Below, one piece after another: positions 47,205 to 60,869 of a stretch of DNA of 64,000 bases (within the stretch, counting starts at the first letter, position 1; each line of letters begins with the position of its first letter). The translations under genes and the position numbers were made by a program. The DNA is from Nymphaea colorata (Eukaryota; Streptophyta; Magnoliopsida; Nymphaeales; Nymphaeaceae), in assembly GCF_008831285.2 (NCBI RefSeq), contig NC_045139.1, positions 17,404,354 through 17,468,353 on the forward strand. Direction: 5' to 3'. Under the pieces are notes generated by a model. The model saw only the letters and a list, made by a program, of their open reading frames with translations, was not told where the DNA came from and did not search any database.

Positions 47205-50021
47205 ATTAAATGTCAAAATGTGATAATTCTCTCTGCTACAAATGATGATGAGCTGGAAAAACAGTGGAGCTGTTTGCTTGAACTGTCCAACACAAACAAG
47301 ATTCTGGTGCCAATGGCACCATTTGTCACGAAGCAATTGCAAACTACACTTTCTGATGTATAGCTCTGAACTTGCTTCAATGGTTCTTGAACAGTTTCTG
47401 ATTTGTTTGGTACTGGAATTCTATTTTTATGTTTATGCATGTTTTCATGTATGCATAAGAGATGTGGAGGACTGTTGTGTTAGACACTTAAATACCTTGT
47501 ATAGGAAGCTTTATTTTCTATTGGAAGTTTCTCCGACAGTGTTAGGTTTTATTTTCTTCTAGGGTTGATGGTCTATTATTACTTTTAAATTTTAAAGCCA
47601 CTATCGTTGGATATTGCAGTTTTCAATAATTTGTGTCCTGTATCAAGTAGTCGAGGTTTCTGTCTTAAAATAAATTTGCTGAAGATGTGCTTCTCATTTC
47701 TTGCTACTTCCTTTACAGCAACTTTTTGAGGAATAAGAACTTTAGTGCTGACACATAATTGAACGTACTGAATTCGTGCACCAAGTTTTATATATTTTAT
47801 ACAAATGTATGTTTTTGATCTGCATGTTGCTGCTTCATACACCTTTGCTAAATTTGTTTAATGTTGCCTGAGCTTGTGGATGGGAATGCACGTGCCTTTC
47901 ATTTCTGCTGTCTTTTATTGGGTAATTATTTCAGTAAATTGTTAAACTTGCTGCAAGCAAATCACCATAGAACATGTATAAGGGTACTTTTTAGGGTTCT
48001 CACAACCATTCAGGTGAGCGACAAGGATACTTTTTGGGGTTTGACAGTTTGACTTTTGTATAATTGGCGAATAACTACGCTACGAAGTGTATTGCATGCA
48101 TTATTTATTCATTTATTGTCTCCGCTTTTCCCCTCACCTCCAATTCATGACCTACTTGTAGATGTGCCTATGTTGTAATAAGGGGCTTATCTTAGTTTTT
48201 ACATTGTTTGATAAAGATCTTCTTCAAAAGTTACTGAAGATAGGTTTGAGGATGGTGGAGTCGTATGATTACCCTGTTTACTTGCAAATGTAGCAGTACC
48301 TTTGGCCCATATAAATTAGTCAAATGGTGGCTTGAAAGGTGATACCCGAGGCAAATGCTGCCTGCTTATGTATTTCAGAAAAGGGAGGTGCACATTTTCC
48401 TTCTTTAATACAAGCCTTTGACTGGGTGATGGCTCATGAGAATTTCTTTCCGGATTGTTTAGATGTTTAAAACTTTGAAAAATGTTCAAGTTCATTTTTT
48501 TTTTCATTTAAGCAAGTGGTTTCTTTCCTTGAAATAGTTGCAAATGTAACACTGCTAGTTTCTGCTATCAGTGCTCTGAATTGGTGTGATTTGGTAAATA
48601 CCTAGTTGTGACTTGGCATCAACTGTTTCATATGAAATCATCTTTCTTGTCTGTTGATGTTTTGGTTTTAGTGATTTCTATATGTTCGATTATGTAATTA
48701 TTTGGCAATTGGGCTTGTTTAATGGTACATTATTTATGGAGGATATAATAACATTCATCCAGCTTGGTTCACTCAAATATGCCTGTTAGATCTATTAACT
48801 TCAATTTCTAACATTTTGTAGATAGAAATTGCACAACCTTTGTCAAAAATATGCAGTGAATTTCCAGATGTTTGCATAGGTAAATTCTCATCCTAAATTT
48901 TCACAGGAAGGAATGTGTGAAGCTTGTCATCAATGTTCATTGTGCAAGGAAATCTCTTTTCTGTTTGACAGGGTGCTATCGTACGTCAAGGACTGGGCAA
49001 TGCATAATTACTTTCAACGGGAAGGTACAGTGAATTTGCAAGGTTATTTGTCTTTTTCAATCCAAAGCAGCTTCCCATTTCCAACTTTGGCTTCGCAATA
49101 AAATGGTTATTCAAGGGATTGGAATAGAACATTCTCTTTCTTAGAGTAGCTAAAATGTCCATTAGATGAAGATAGTAGGCACATTTTCATAGGAGCAGTA
49201 TAGCATGGAGTTCAACGTTTTAGCATGCATATGACAATCAACCTGAGGGAGAGAGAACTGTCAAATGGATAACCCTGATTTGGAGATATTCAAACTAATC
49301 ACAAATGGTACGCTGACAAGTGAGGTACAAGGGAGACATCCATTTTAGGTTATTAATTCAAGGGAGTAAAAGTTCCCAAAGACACTTCACATACAAGTTT
49401 ACAGCTAAGACCATTGATGCATGTAGAGGTGCACTCGTTTGTTGCATAGGTCATTGAAAGTTGAAACCACATAGAAAGTCCTTAAGAATGCTTACAATAG
49501 CAATCTTTTATTTTCTTTTCTTTAGTTGTGAGCAAATTTGCAAAACCACCAAGTCTTTTGGACAGTTGTTGCTGGCATAAGAGGTGTTAGCACATTCTGT
49601 TCTGACTATTCGTTCATGATATTACAAGGAAAGTTTCTTAATACTTCAGCGTTTTGTTAGCAAAGGCCATCTGCCCTTGGTATTATCTTGCGCATCTTCA
49701 ACTTGGATACTTACCTACTCAGATAGGTAAAGTCTTTTGTGGATTATGACGTTTTTATTGAGCATAATCAGTTCACTTCTCTGAACGTTTTATTGATAAT
49801 AGAACATGCACATATTTGGGCACTTCGTTGTTCGTTCACCTTATACCTGTTGGGACTTCAAGAGGGACTCTCATGCTACTGACTCATTTGGCTTCTAAAC
49901 CTGTACAATGTATAAGGTATGCAAACATGAATTCTTGCAGGATGAAGAACGAACTGATTCAGCTGTTGAGAAACTGTGCCATTTGTTTCATCCATCAGCT
50001 TTCTATGAAATAATGAAATGA
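47205..50021 (+). pseudogene. Partial second copy of the FAD synthase-like gene (exons 13-16)
   Basis: Four exons match the last four of the complete gene: 47205-47357, 48822-48879, 48972-49024 and 49941-50021. All keep GT-AG sites, length and frame. Protein changes are few: ERI to [11 protein letters not shown] to PSAFYEIM, and an earlier stop ending in MK. The first twelve exons, including the PAPS-reductase domain and most of the MoCF-like domain, are absent, and sequence upstream is a retrotransposon remnant. The preserved frame could mean a recent duplication rather than function. It might be transcribed from the LTR remnant; nothing in the sequence shows this. Confidence 0.88.
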
Positions 50022-51593
50022 CCTGTGGATGAGTCTTTGCTTATCCTTGTGATTGTTTTGACAAACTCAAGTACCTCAGAAGACGGATCCATGAAAGGGT
50101 AACCGTGGTCTCTGTTGTACCGCTTCATTTTTACCCGTTCAAGTTCAGTTTTTCATATTCAATATGGATGCATCAGGCGACATCAGTTCTTCAGTAGTGC
50201 CTGCAAGACATTCTGAAGAGGAAGTGTTTCAACATAAGCCCGACGTTTGGTTTCAGAAATTAATGGTAATTCACATAGCTGCTTTACCCCGAGGGAAGAG
50301 TAGGAGCAAGAAACCAAGATTCTCAAGACAAAGATGATGGCTGAAGAGCCACGGTATACTTGTACAAACACTAATTTCTGGGAATTGATGGTTAAAAACA
50401 GTATTTATGAGATTGATTTCTGGTGAAATTTCATTTGCGTTTCTGTCCATCTCTTATATATTTCAGAACTTAAACAAATGGCTAGGACTCGCAATTTCCG
50501 GTTATTTTGTTTCCATTAATTTTTTTTCTTCTTTGAAACTTTCATCCGGGACAATTGACTCTAATTACAAAATCATCCTTCCACTTTTTGGATCTTCCTG
50601 ATGGAGGAGCTATCAACGTTTAACAGGGGCACCATATGTTCAAGCCAATCAATTTGAGAAATTAGATCGTTGCAGTTCTCTGTCTTGTCTTTGCAGGCTC
50701 ACAAGTGCTGGCCCATGAAATGAGACGAAGGCTATCGCTTTCATTTATTTACAGGGCACTCTTTCCTTTTACCTGGGTCTAGGGGAACTTTTGAAGGTAG
50801 TTTCCTATACATGACAATTAACAGCAAAAGAGTACGGCCCGTATCAGGAAATTCATAAATTCGAGTGATTTAGAATTAAAACATGGTATGCACCGGGATT
50901 TGCCTTAATGTTAAATTTTAAAAATCCTGGCATTCATATTGAAAAGATTTTTAGTTCCAAATTTTGAAATTTATGTTCATCTCTTGCCCCTTCTGTTGGC
51001 ATCATGACCCGCGAAGTACGCCCTATTTTTACAAGAGAAGAAGAGAGGGCAACGGGCATCCTTTATTGCCCACGGGCCAGGGCCCTTGACGTATATTCTA
51101 GAATGCAAGAACCATCTATCGGTCCATTTTAGGGTGGTAGAATGATGCAATTCAACTGTCTTTGTAACCTTTCAACTGGCCTTGAAAATAAGTTTGCATC
51201 ATAGATTACTAATCGAATGGCGTAACTACCATCGAAATTTTTGAACAATGACAAGGAATGATGGCTAGTTTCTGCCACTACAGGCTCGTTGTCTACGCTA
51301 AATATCCATCGTGAACTGCAAACCATAGTTTGAGAACAAGACAGTAAACTTCTCAAGAGGGTTCAAGGAACCTTACTTTTCCTTTATCCAGCCAATATCA
51401 AAGTAACAGCACTACAGATTTTTCAATAGCTTTATGAAATAATCCATCTTATGTTTTCAAAAGAAGGTGAGCACAAGTCAGTCGATCAACGAAACCAAAA
51501 TAATAGTCCACTGCTAAGTGGGGATATCCCCACACGGAGAGTGCCTGCAGCGACTGTTTCACAAGGATGCAACGCAGCTACATTTCCGACACC

Positions 51594-54500
51594 TCAGCTG
51601 GTTCTCAATATGATGTGAACACCACTGTCGGTATCCACAATGTCGCTGATCTCGCCGACCTGAAGTGCAAACGTAGCTTCCTCAAATGGCTTCTGCATCT
51701 GTCCTCTACCAAAAGAACCTGCAGGCAAACATGCCGCCTTTAACACTGATTCCCCGAATAAACAAGAATTATTCCAGAAATTTCCAGTAAATGGAGTATA
51801 AAATACCCAGAACCTATAAGTATTTTGAGCTGGCAGAAACAATTTTTATCCCAATTATATGAAGTGCCCCACCGTACACATAAGTGAGATAGATACATTT
51901 TATGTCGGGACACCTTACAAAAAATGAAATATGGCATTCAAGCTCGGAAAAGTTATAAGAGTTCTTTTCCTTTCAAGTTTAGCTAAGAGAATGCAGGCCG
52001 CCGATACCATCAAAAAGACGTCTAACCAGTATCAGAAAAATTGGTTTCTGAATCAATTAGATAGGCAGGAAGATTCGGTGAATCAGATGAATCAAACCGG
52101 AGTCAAAATTAGTAATCTTTGAAATGTTATGTTAATCTTTTAAAAATCAAAAGGCATATTTTTGGGAAAAAAATAAAATGCAAACAACAACAAAAATAAC
52201 ACCTTGCATCATTCAGTCAGTGGTGTTTCAAATCGGTAACACCATATTGATTTGGTTCGAATAGGCAGACTCGAGCCAATTCCCAGGCAATATTGATAAT
52301 ACTGCTCGCAACGAGAATCAAGCCTTCAATAAAGGAGCACGCAAAAGAATGTACATCCACTAAGAGCTGGGGTATGATCACATGCAATGTCCAAAAGTAC
52401 TTGCTACAGCTAACATCCAACACCAATATGTGAAGAGACGCTAAAACCTAGACTCCAGAAGAGAAGAAGCACCAGTGAACTTTCTGAATCTGCCCATCTT
52501 GTAATTCTTCTATGGTTGCACAAACAAACGAAGGACCAGTCAAATAAGATGCTCTAAATTTGCATAGAACAGTCAACGGGAGAAAGGCTTATAATATCAT
52601 ATTAAGCCTAATAGTAAGTCCAAGCGCCCTTCCCAAAGCTAATCAACCTAAAATTTCAAGCCTCTTCATCTTTATTGACATTAAATGATTCATCACTAAT
52701 CCTAAGTCTTTTGCTCCTTAGTGCAGAAATATGCGACTATTCTCTCACTCTTACAAGACTTGTAATCAGGTCTGATCTGGTCTTAATGACCTGTAATCCA
52801 ATCAATAAAAATCCACCTCAAATATCGGAATATATTGAACCAGGTGTCTCTCAACAGAACGAATGCTTATGCCAGAAAATAAGTTTTAGCGCAAACTCCA
52901 AGCTACCCAATAAACATGCAGTCTAACCCAGATGCAATCTAGAATCAGAAATCCTACAGATTTCTGCCTTTAGACTCCACAAACCATCATTTAGGTACAA
53001 AATCAGCACCAAAATTTTACTCTTTTTGCTTCAAATGCACAAGGCAGCTCCTGACATTCCTCGAAACCAACCTTCAGGTAATATGTGAGACCTTGAACTC
53101 CAAAAGAGAGAAACAAAAATGCGGTGCATTTTAAATTCCATTAAAGTTATAACCTAAGATACACATTATATTGTACCACAATGTACGACATAGAGCCGTA
53201 TCTAGGTCTACAATCGTAAAACTAGATTTGGGGATGTATCATATTGATTTCACCTGTCACTTCTAAGCAACATAAAACTTTATCGGTTTAACCTGTTAGG
53301 CATCTCACAATGTGAAACCATGAAAAAAGCATTTGAACTAACCAAGCTCAACCTGAAGTACTGTGAGAACATGGGATCTAAATTCAAATTCATACTCCCA
53401 ACCATCCATTGACTGCTTATACATATCAGAAAGCATTATAATATGCTGATAAACGATCTGGCATGAATAATTCAATAAGGACTAGATTGCAAAAACGTGG
53501 CATGAATAACTCTACAAGGACTAGATTGTAAGAACGTTACATAACCAACTAGTGGGACATTACGATCCTGATCTGGCACTAAACCTCTTATAAGTTATAA
53601 ACTACTCAAAGATATATGAACCCAAGATACTGTTTTCGCAACCACTACAAGGTATAGAATGAAACCATTCCGATTATGTTGCTCCAGTCTTCTCAACCTT
53701 TTTTATGTTAAACAATAAATCAAGCACCATATTCGATGTCACAGAATGGTGGAAGACATTACGAAACCAGTATCATATGTTTAGTGTTATTACAATTTTC
53801 AGTATTTTCAAGAAGCTAAGAACCTGAAGCATTATATATCTTATATGGCATATTTTTTTCAATTTTATTATATTTTACAATACTAATACTTTTTTACTTT
53901 ATTTTTCTATTGTTTCATGTATTTACATTCTCAGAAGAATTCATGTTCCTCGCCAGTTTTTTGCCTCTACACGAAAATGAATCAATGTTTGGTGATTCGT
54001 CAACGGGTTTAGATTGTACTCATTTGAATTACCAGCATGAGACATAATGAATAATATACTGCCTTGTTAACCAACAATTCTAATGCACGAACCTCACTAA
54101 AGATAAGAAATCTTTCATGGTGATGAAAAGCCAGAATCCTGAACTAAAAGAAGGAACTTTGCACTAAATATCATCGACAGGCTTCAGCAAATTCACCACT
54201 TTCATAATAAGTAGTGCCATGTTAATAATAAATCATTTCATGCCAGAATAAAGAAAGTCTATGGCATTAATTAATATTCAACATGTCCACAAATGTATGG
54301 TTCTTCAGAACTTGCAGACACTAATTTTGGTTGGTTGGACCTCAAAAGAGTCACTAGTCATACATACGTTCATAAGTAAGTAGTGCCATGTTAATAATAA
54401 ATCATTTCATGCCAGAATAAAGAAAGTCTATGGCATTAATTAATATTCAACATGTCCACAAATGTATGGTTCTTCAGAACTTACAGACACTAATTTTGGT

Positions 54501-55810
54501 TGGTTGGACCTCAAAAGAGTCGCTAGTCATACATACACCAAGCAATAGGACATCCAAATAGAATGGGCCGTTTAACAGAATTGAAGGATAACAGAAGAAT
54601 GGTAAACTTAGAGGCACAGAATATGCCTCCACGCTCAAGTTTGCAATGACGCTGATCCAACCAAAATATTATTCCATTTGTTCCTGCACCTAATATGGTC
54701 AGGAACACCTCAAACTTGGGAAAATCGGAAATACAAAATCTGTGTTTGACTGGCTTGAGTATAGAAGTTAACTTGGTCCCCTCAAGAGTCAACAATGGAG
54801 TTTTTCGCCGTTACTATCCAATTTGAGAAAATCTTCTCCATGAACACCTCATAAGAAAAAAGGGATAACCATGGCGTGTAAGTGGTACTTCTCAGTGCTA
54901 CTTTTAGCCGCAGAATACAAAGAAAAAAGGTAAACCAGGCATGGATTCGTTTCTTGCTTGCACTTCATGAATGCTCCCTTCGTGGCCAAAAAGGCGTCTA
55001 GGGTTTGGCCACGACATCAATTTAGAGAAAAGAAGAAATTGTAGTCATTCAATTGGTCTCCACTTCCAATCCCCAAGGCAGTTTCTTCCTCCTTCTTCTT
55101 TTTATCGTACCCAAAAGTGACCTTACAAACAAACGATCAAGAAAAGAAAACCTGTAAAAGCCCAAGTCGTCCTACTATTCACTCGTCCATCTTTCACACC
55201 ACAAAAAAAAAAAAAGCAACCCAACTCATAAACCCTTCCTTCTTAAGACGTATACCGGACAATAGCCCTCTTTTCGGGTCACGTGACGCAATATGCAGAT
55301 CAAAGTTCTCAACAAGATATCACACATGACCATGACTTCACGGCGGGAGAACTAGAAATCCCATACGACACAATCAACGAGAATGATTACTTAAACCCAT
55401 TAATTCACCAAAAAGAAAAATAGACTAAACCTAAAGGACTCGTATCAATCGCCAAAGTAACAAGAGAGAGACAAACCCTCGAGACAAAGAGAACCACACA
55501 ATGGTTAAGGAATAAAGAGAAAAGAACATGGCGGTCTCCTTAGGTACTGAGGAACAAGGATAACCTAATTCTCACCTAGGTCGCCGCCGCGCTTGGCGGA
55601 GCTGCAATCGGAGTAGCGGGAAGCGAGGTCCTCGAACTGGGCGCGGCCGCTGAGGATCTCCTCCCGCATGGTCTTCAGTTGCGCGATGGCCTGCTCCTTG
55701 GTGGTGCTCTTGATCCTCCGGCCGTCCGGATCCTTCCATGAAGCCGGCCTCCTCGACCCCTGGTGCTTTATCAGCAGGTGCGACGCTCTGACCTTCTCCG
55801 CCATCATCAC
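51594..55810 (-). CDS. PIN1At-like: Pin1-type parvulin peptidyl-prolyl isomerase
   Basis: Two exons on the minus strand: 55810-55576 and 51718-51594, joined by an intron of about 3.86 kb (CTAG/GTGAG donor, CTGCAG acceptor). The product is 119 aa, the length of Arabidopsis Pin1At. Exon 1 encodes [20 protein letters not shown] through [13 protein letters not shown]; exon 2 encodes [30 protein letters not shown] and the stop. It isomerises phospho-Ser/Thr-Pro bonds. The phosphate-binding basic cluster (GSRR) and the active-site Cys ([11 protein letters not shown]) are present. Like other plant Pin1 proteins it lacks the WW domain. Three Met codons open the frame, and the third (ATGG) has the best context. 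The C-terminus reads ILRTS where Arabidopsis has IKRTA. Arabidopsis Pin1At acts in flowering-time control. A separate gene family of auxin carriers shares the PIN1 name. Confidence 0.96.
51719..55575 (-). other. Single large intron of the Pin1 gene
   Basis: A 3857-base AT-rich intron containing a 169-base tandem duplication at about 54201-54540. No nested gene recognised on either strand. Confidence 0.85.
54201..54540. repeat. 169-base tandem duplication in the Pin1 intron
   Basis: The segment starting GTAGTGCCATGTTAATAATA at 54211 repeats at 54380 almost unchanged, through 'gtcatacatac'. Confidence 0.92.
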
Positions 55811-55869
55811 TTCTTCCTCCGTTCTCTTTTTTCCCGGTAAAGAAAAACTGGGAGGAGGAGCTCCATATT

Positions 55870-55877
55870 TATTTATA
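55870..55877 (-). promoter_or_regulatory. Putative TATA box of the Pin1 gene
   Basis: TATAAATA on the minus strand inside TATAAATAAATA (55866-55877), about 60 bases before the first ATG, with a GC-rich CCGCGG just upstream. Confidence 0.55.
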
Positions 55878-55879
55878 GG

Positions 55880-58047
55880 CCGCGGAAAGGTGGCGTGAAT
55901 TCGCAGCCAGAGATATTAATTTACGAAAATGTACACAAGAAATGGAGCAAGTACGGAATTGACCCTTCCTTCGCCCGGCAATATGTAACTCCGGAATCCA
56001 TGGTTCGGGTCTGAGTCTTAAGTCTGTTTACCCGAACTGCAATAAAAGACCATCTCGGATCTTATGTAATAAAATGGATAGGACCACATCCCTACCCGGC
56101 ACAATAACTTCCTATAAAAACTTGATCTTCTCATTTGGATCTTATCACCCGAACTATGATAAAGGACCATCCTGGATCTTATATAATAAAGTGGATCAGA
56201 CCAGGTCCATACCCGGTGAAATAACTTCTTAGAAAAACTTGTTCTTCTCATTTAGATCTTAAACCCCGTTCTCATTTCTACGACCAAATCGAGCATTTTA
56301 ATAACCAGTGAAAGGGCGTCAAAGCCCCTTCGATCCACTCTTCTTTCGTTTTACCATTATCCTCTCACATCTCCCCAGTTTTAAGAAGCCCCACCAAATT
56401 TTTTCATTGTCAAATCAAATCCAGATTTTGTGATACAAAGAAGTTGGATATGGATATGGCATGCATCCTTCCTTGCCCAACTCATCCATCACCAAGACTA
56501 ATATCATTTCCTTTTTCTCCTGAGAACTTGATTTGGTAAATTATATGGACTAAGAACATGTGGTTGGTGATGTGAAAAAAGAGAGCTCAAGCCAAGAGAC
56601 TTTGTAGGCATAAAACCTCGAGGCTAGTATCTTTAAATAGGAGATCGACACCTACATCAAGAAAAAAACACCAGCAATTAGTCTCTTACCATATGCTCGC
56701 GGAGCTATTTGCGTCAAACCTTTCTAAGTTACCACGTCTAGAACAAGTCGTAGACACTCAGGTTGTGTTTAATTATCACGGATATAAGGTGATCTCAGAA
56801 CAGAACACCATGGATCTGAAATCCGCTGTTTTCAAGTCCGAACCCCTCCAATCCGATTTCACCCCACTTTTTACATTAAAGTGCGGATTTGAATCCACAT
56901 TTGGGGTAGCTTCCATGGATTTGAAATTCTTTTAGATTTGAGATCCAAGCAGGATCAAACTCAACCTTAACGTCACTAGGTTGGCATCTAGTCGAACAGG
57001 AATCACGTAAAGACATGGTTCATGTATTCGCTCATGGAATTGCAGATTCGATTGAGACGTAGATGGGGAAAGCGGCCCTATGGCATGTAAATAATTTATT
57101 TTCAAGTGATCGTAGTTGAAGTAATTCTTTATGTAACTGAAAGGAAGGTTATGTTATTTAGAAATACTACAAATCCATCAAGTCAATTCCCATTTTCTTA
57201 ATGCATTTATGTTATTTTATTGGAACGAAAGGTGTCTACTTAACAAAATTAGCTTAAATAACGACTTTCAGGTGAACAATAAAAGTTTACTGGCTAAACC
57301 ATCGTGTATGGAACACTCGTAAATGCTGTTACGGAAAAATTGATATCAAAGAAATCCTTTTTCTTAATATATATATATATATATAATTAGTCAGGACTAA
57401 TGGTTACTTTTTCATTTTCTATCGCTAAAAACAACCGCAATGCATTTGTAAAACCAATTGAGTGGCTAAGGTTTTTAAGACAAAACACACTTTTTTGCTA
57501 TAGTTTTTATTGATACAAAATATAAAATAATCATCTGTCCATAAGGTATATATACATATGGAGTACCCCCAATTTGTGCAGATAAAACCTCAAGAAGAAA
57601 ATTATATTCCATAATCATTCATCTCTACTATGAAAATATCTTAAAAAAGACCCACGACGGTGATGAGGAAAAATATATAACAGGCTTGCTGTAGGAGTTA
57701 ACATTCGGAAAAGTCCTCGCTTGTAAAATGAAAAAATTGAATGGTCCTAATTCAAAGTCCTTCGTGAGCTAAGTTTCAAAGAGGAAGGTACTTTGATTAA
57801 TAGAATATAGAAAGATGTTAATGTCGACTAGAATAATCCAAGGGAACATATTCCAACGAATTTAGGGGCTTTGGTATGTCCCCAAAATTTTCGCGATGAA
57901 TATTGTTTTTAAGAAACGATGAGCTTTGGCAAAAGCTTTGAGAAAGGAAAACCGAACAGCAGTGTGGTATTCACAGGAGAAATAAAGGCAGCCGTTACCA
58001 GCTGGAGATACAACACCACCTTGAAAACAGTACATCCAAAACCAAGT
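55880..58047. other. Intergenic region between the Pin1 and CCCH genes
   Basis: Contains a 117-base tandem repeat (56025-56262), a transposon-like stretch around 56790-56950 with 'ggatttgaaatc' motifs, and a (TA)n run at 57367-57386. The last few hundred bases presumably hold the 3' UTR of the CCCH gene. Confidence 0.6.
56025..56262. repeat. Two-copy 117-base tandem repeat
   Basis: ACCCGAACTGCAATAAA at 56030 and ACCCGAACTATGATAAA at 56147 open two diverged copies, each with GGATCTTAT, 'ataataaa', 'acccgg' and CTTCTCATTT in the same order. Confidence 0.8.
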
Positions 58048-59621
58048 TTAGCTTCTTCCGGTAATTTCTCTATCCATTTTCACTCTTTTTGCATTTGGCG
58101 CCTCCGGCATCTCTCGGATTTGCCTGCGAGGAGCGTCGTCATGGAGATAAACACAATTTGAACCGTGCCAGCAGCCTTTAGGACTGTTGTGGTAGACACA
58201 AGGTTTTCCAATTTTCATCCTCCCATCCCTTGGTTTCTGCATCACATCAGGGTTCCCTGGAACAAGAGGCTGGTTATGGTGTTTCACATAGGCCGCTGGA
58301 TCTGGTTCCAGAGCACTAGGTTTGTCATTCCCATGCTGCTGAATCAAACTCTTGTAGTAGTTGACATCCTTCACCGGAGGCACCGAGGGATTCAATCTCA
58401 CCTGATTCACTGGCACTACGGGACTTGGTTGCCGAAGGTTTGGCATGGTTGGCATCGGGTTCAATTTAGGATAATGGTGCTCTGTTGGTTGACTGGCCAA
58501 AGGTCTGGTAACATCAGGTCTGTTGACTAGAGAAGGTGGTGCCAGCTGCGCTGTCGATGTCAATTGAGGCTTGCTCACTGAAGGCGTCATTGACTTGGCT
58601 GCAGGAGCCAAACCAGCGATCATGGGACTAGTGACACCATACTGAGTAACCAATTTCTCAAGTAATGCTGGATTGCTAAGGATTTTGATCAGCAGATCCT
58701 GATCAATCAAGCTTCCTTCTTCATTGCTTTTCATTATAGCAGTAAAAGCTGCAGATGCCGCAGATGCTGCGACCGCAACATCAGGTTCGACGGCAGGGGC
58801 ACCTGCACTTGTCACTGTTGAAGTGGCAGGCGCATTCATGTTCGCAGAACTGGGTTTGCATGGTAAGGATCGCTCTCCTACAGATCTCAAATCAGCCAGT
58901 GATGAAGATGGTGCCTGTGCTACAGTTGGCAAACCAACACTCAAGCTTGGATCAAGGAAACTTGTTGGAGTAGCAGAATCGACTTCTGTCGTTTCATCCT
59001 CCTCCACTGGGGTCAATGGAATCAAAGGAGTCAACCGATCATTGAAATCCTCCTGCGCCTCTGGTGCAACGGAGGGGCTACATGGGCCAATTATTGAAAA
59101 AGCTTGAGTGTTGTGAGACATGATTATCAACAAATCTTTTATTATAGAGTCAAGTGCAGATAATATCACCTTGGAGGAATCGATGATGGACGAGGATAAA
59201 CAGCTTCAAGCACCCTTAATTGTCTCTGATTTTGAACCTCAATCTCCTTGCTTTCTTCTCCAGCAACTACGTGCCAGGCAGGACTAATGACAAACTGCAC
59301 ATATTTGTAGCAGATAAGAATTGGAAAGGGCAAAGGAAAAGAATTAAACGATCTAATGCAAAAAATGAGAAATTTTACTAGAAAGTTCACGACAATGTTC
59401 CTACATACTTTAGGTGGGCATTGCCATTTGATAACATGGATCTTAGAAAGATCTTTCTTTAATTGCCATGCAGAGCGTGGGCCTTCAAACCCAGGTGGAG
59501 CAGTGTCATCCAATGCTGACACAGCCAAGTGCCATGATGATGATGTCTTTGCTTGGAGAAGTTCCTGAGAAGCTAACAAACCAGATTGTTGTGGAGCATC
59601 TTCTGAAAGAAATAATCTTAT
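58048..59621 (-). CDS. CCCH zinc-finger protein of the C3H6/FES1-like family, 5' end missing
   Basis: Three exons on the minus strand: 59621-59409, 59294-59170 and 59077-58048, with matching phases, give 455 aa. The third exon was placed at the only acceptor (TGTAG/CCCC) that keeps frame. The first residues IRLFLSEDAPQQ match the second exon of Arabidopsis At1g19860-type proteins, so a short first exon (about 20 residues) lies upstream; none was recognised to 64000. Conserved blocks: PPGFEG, PAWHVVAGEESKEIEVQ and RVLEAVYPRPSSIPP. A long low-complexity Ala/Pro/Ser middle follows, then one zinc finger C-x8-C-x5-C-x3-H (KPCVYHNSPKGCWHGSNC...H, residues 406-425) and a basic tail. This finger type binds RNA or acts in transcription complexes; the related FES1 promotes FRIGIDA-dependent flowering repression in Arabidopsis. 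The exact function here is not inferable. Confidence 0.87.
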
Positions 59622-60869
59622 CTGCAGAAAGAACAAAACCCTAGTACTCAACACCCTAGAATAGATGAAACATAAACGCACCAACAGAATTATGGAAAAA
59701 AATAAACTATAAAAGCAAAAAGACAAACTAAGAACCCAAAGAGAACTAAATGGAATTTCATAAAGCAACATCCAAAGAGAACTAAATGGAATTTCATAAA
59801 GCAACGTTCCAAAAGACAATGATGCTATGCATCAAGCAAACTGCACTACTTGGAAGATCACAAGAGAAAACCAGTCGACTAACTTTGCACCAAGAGTCTC
59901 AAGGACCTTTCAACTCTTTTTGTTCTAGATCCCACTAACTTAGCACCATTTCAAAATATGTGTGTGTAACACCAAAACTAAAGAGAAAAGAGTCCAAAAA
60001 TAGATAACTGCATGCATGCCTCTCTGACACTGAATGACTTTGAACTACCTGAAATGGTGCATGTAAATCGGCTCCTAGTTTCAGCCAATATCCACCTCAT
60101 TTATTAATATACTGCAGCTAAACTGATTATGTACCCTATGGCATATTTACCCTTACAAAATCAAACAAGATATTGATTCGTCCATAGTGCCTTTTATGTC
60201 ATATTATTTCAGATACATAAAAAAATATAATGGTCCTTGTATATCTTCTGAAGATTGTTATTGTACGAGACGGGTTGCTGAATTATATCAACATCTCCAA
60301 TTAAACCAACAAACAGTTGGCAAGTACTACTGTGATGAACCAAACAAATAACCTTACACCACAAATGTAGCAGCAAGTCGTAGAAAATCTACCTGATTAT
60401 AGCCACCTCTGTCACTATACCATGCAATAGAGGAAAACCCAAAATTAATATTTATATTTCCCTCATATATGACTTCTCTCCAACTTGTCACTCCATCAGT
60501 TCATTTATTACATAAACTGGTGACTGGTGAGGCTGAAGACTTTTCCTGATTCTAGGCCCTTTGTTTTCACCAAAAATAAATTTGATGCTTCTAGAAATAC
60601 TTTGCATAAAGGAACAATAGAAGGGAATAATCAAATCAGAAGCATTACTATTTCTGGACAAAGAAAGTTTGTTTTGCTACTTCGGAGTAGCATTTTACAT
60701 TTAAAGTTCAAAATAGAACAGGACTAAACATTTTCAGGAGGGTATCAGTAGTACAACTGACATGGAGCAGCCAGTAGCAAGTCATGCACTATGCAAGAAA
60801 TCAAGAATAAATGAGCCATCATTAAAGAAATCATGTGCTTCAAATCGTAATTTCGAGGTCAAAGCACCA

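Larger units (their letters stand above)
46643..51026 (+). repeat. Segmental duplication, copy 2
   Basis: Direct repeat of 18.9-25.8 kb, about 25.2 kb away. Relative to copy 1 it has two large internal deletions. A piece of 5' LTR (GTAGAGGGTCCATTTTATG, about 46645) is joined straight to the interior at 'cccttaagcacaaaatcc', equivalent to about 20635. The 3' LTR copy breaks at about 47018 and joins sequence equivalent to about 21690. The rest runs nearly collinear to 51026. Confidence 0.88.

Noticed and set aside
47205..50021. Copy 2 as a second full FAD synthase-like gene
   Set aside because: Exons 1-12 are absent upstream; the sequence there is a retrotransposon remnant and unrelated DNA.
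58724..59107. 127-codon plus-strand frame
   Set aside because: Antisense to the large CCCH-protein exon; it is a by-product of the Ala/Ser-rich coding sequence.
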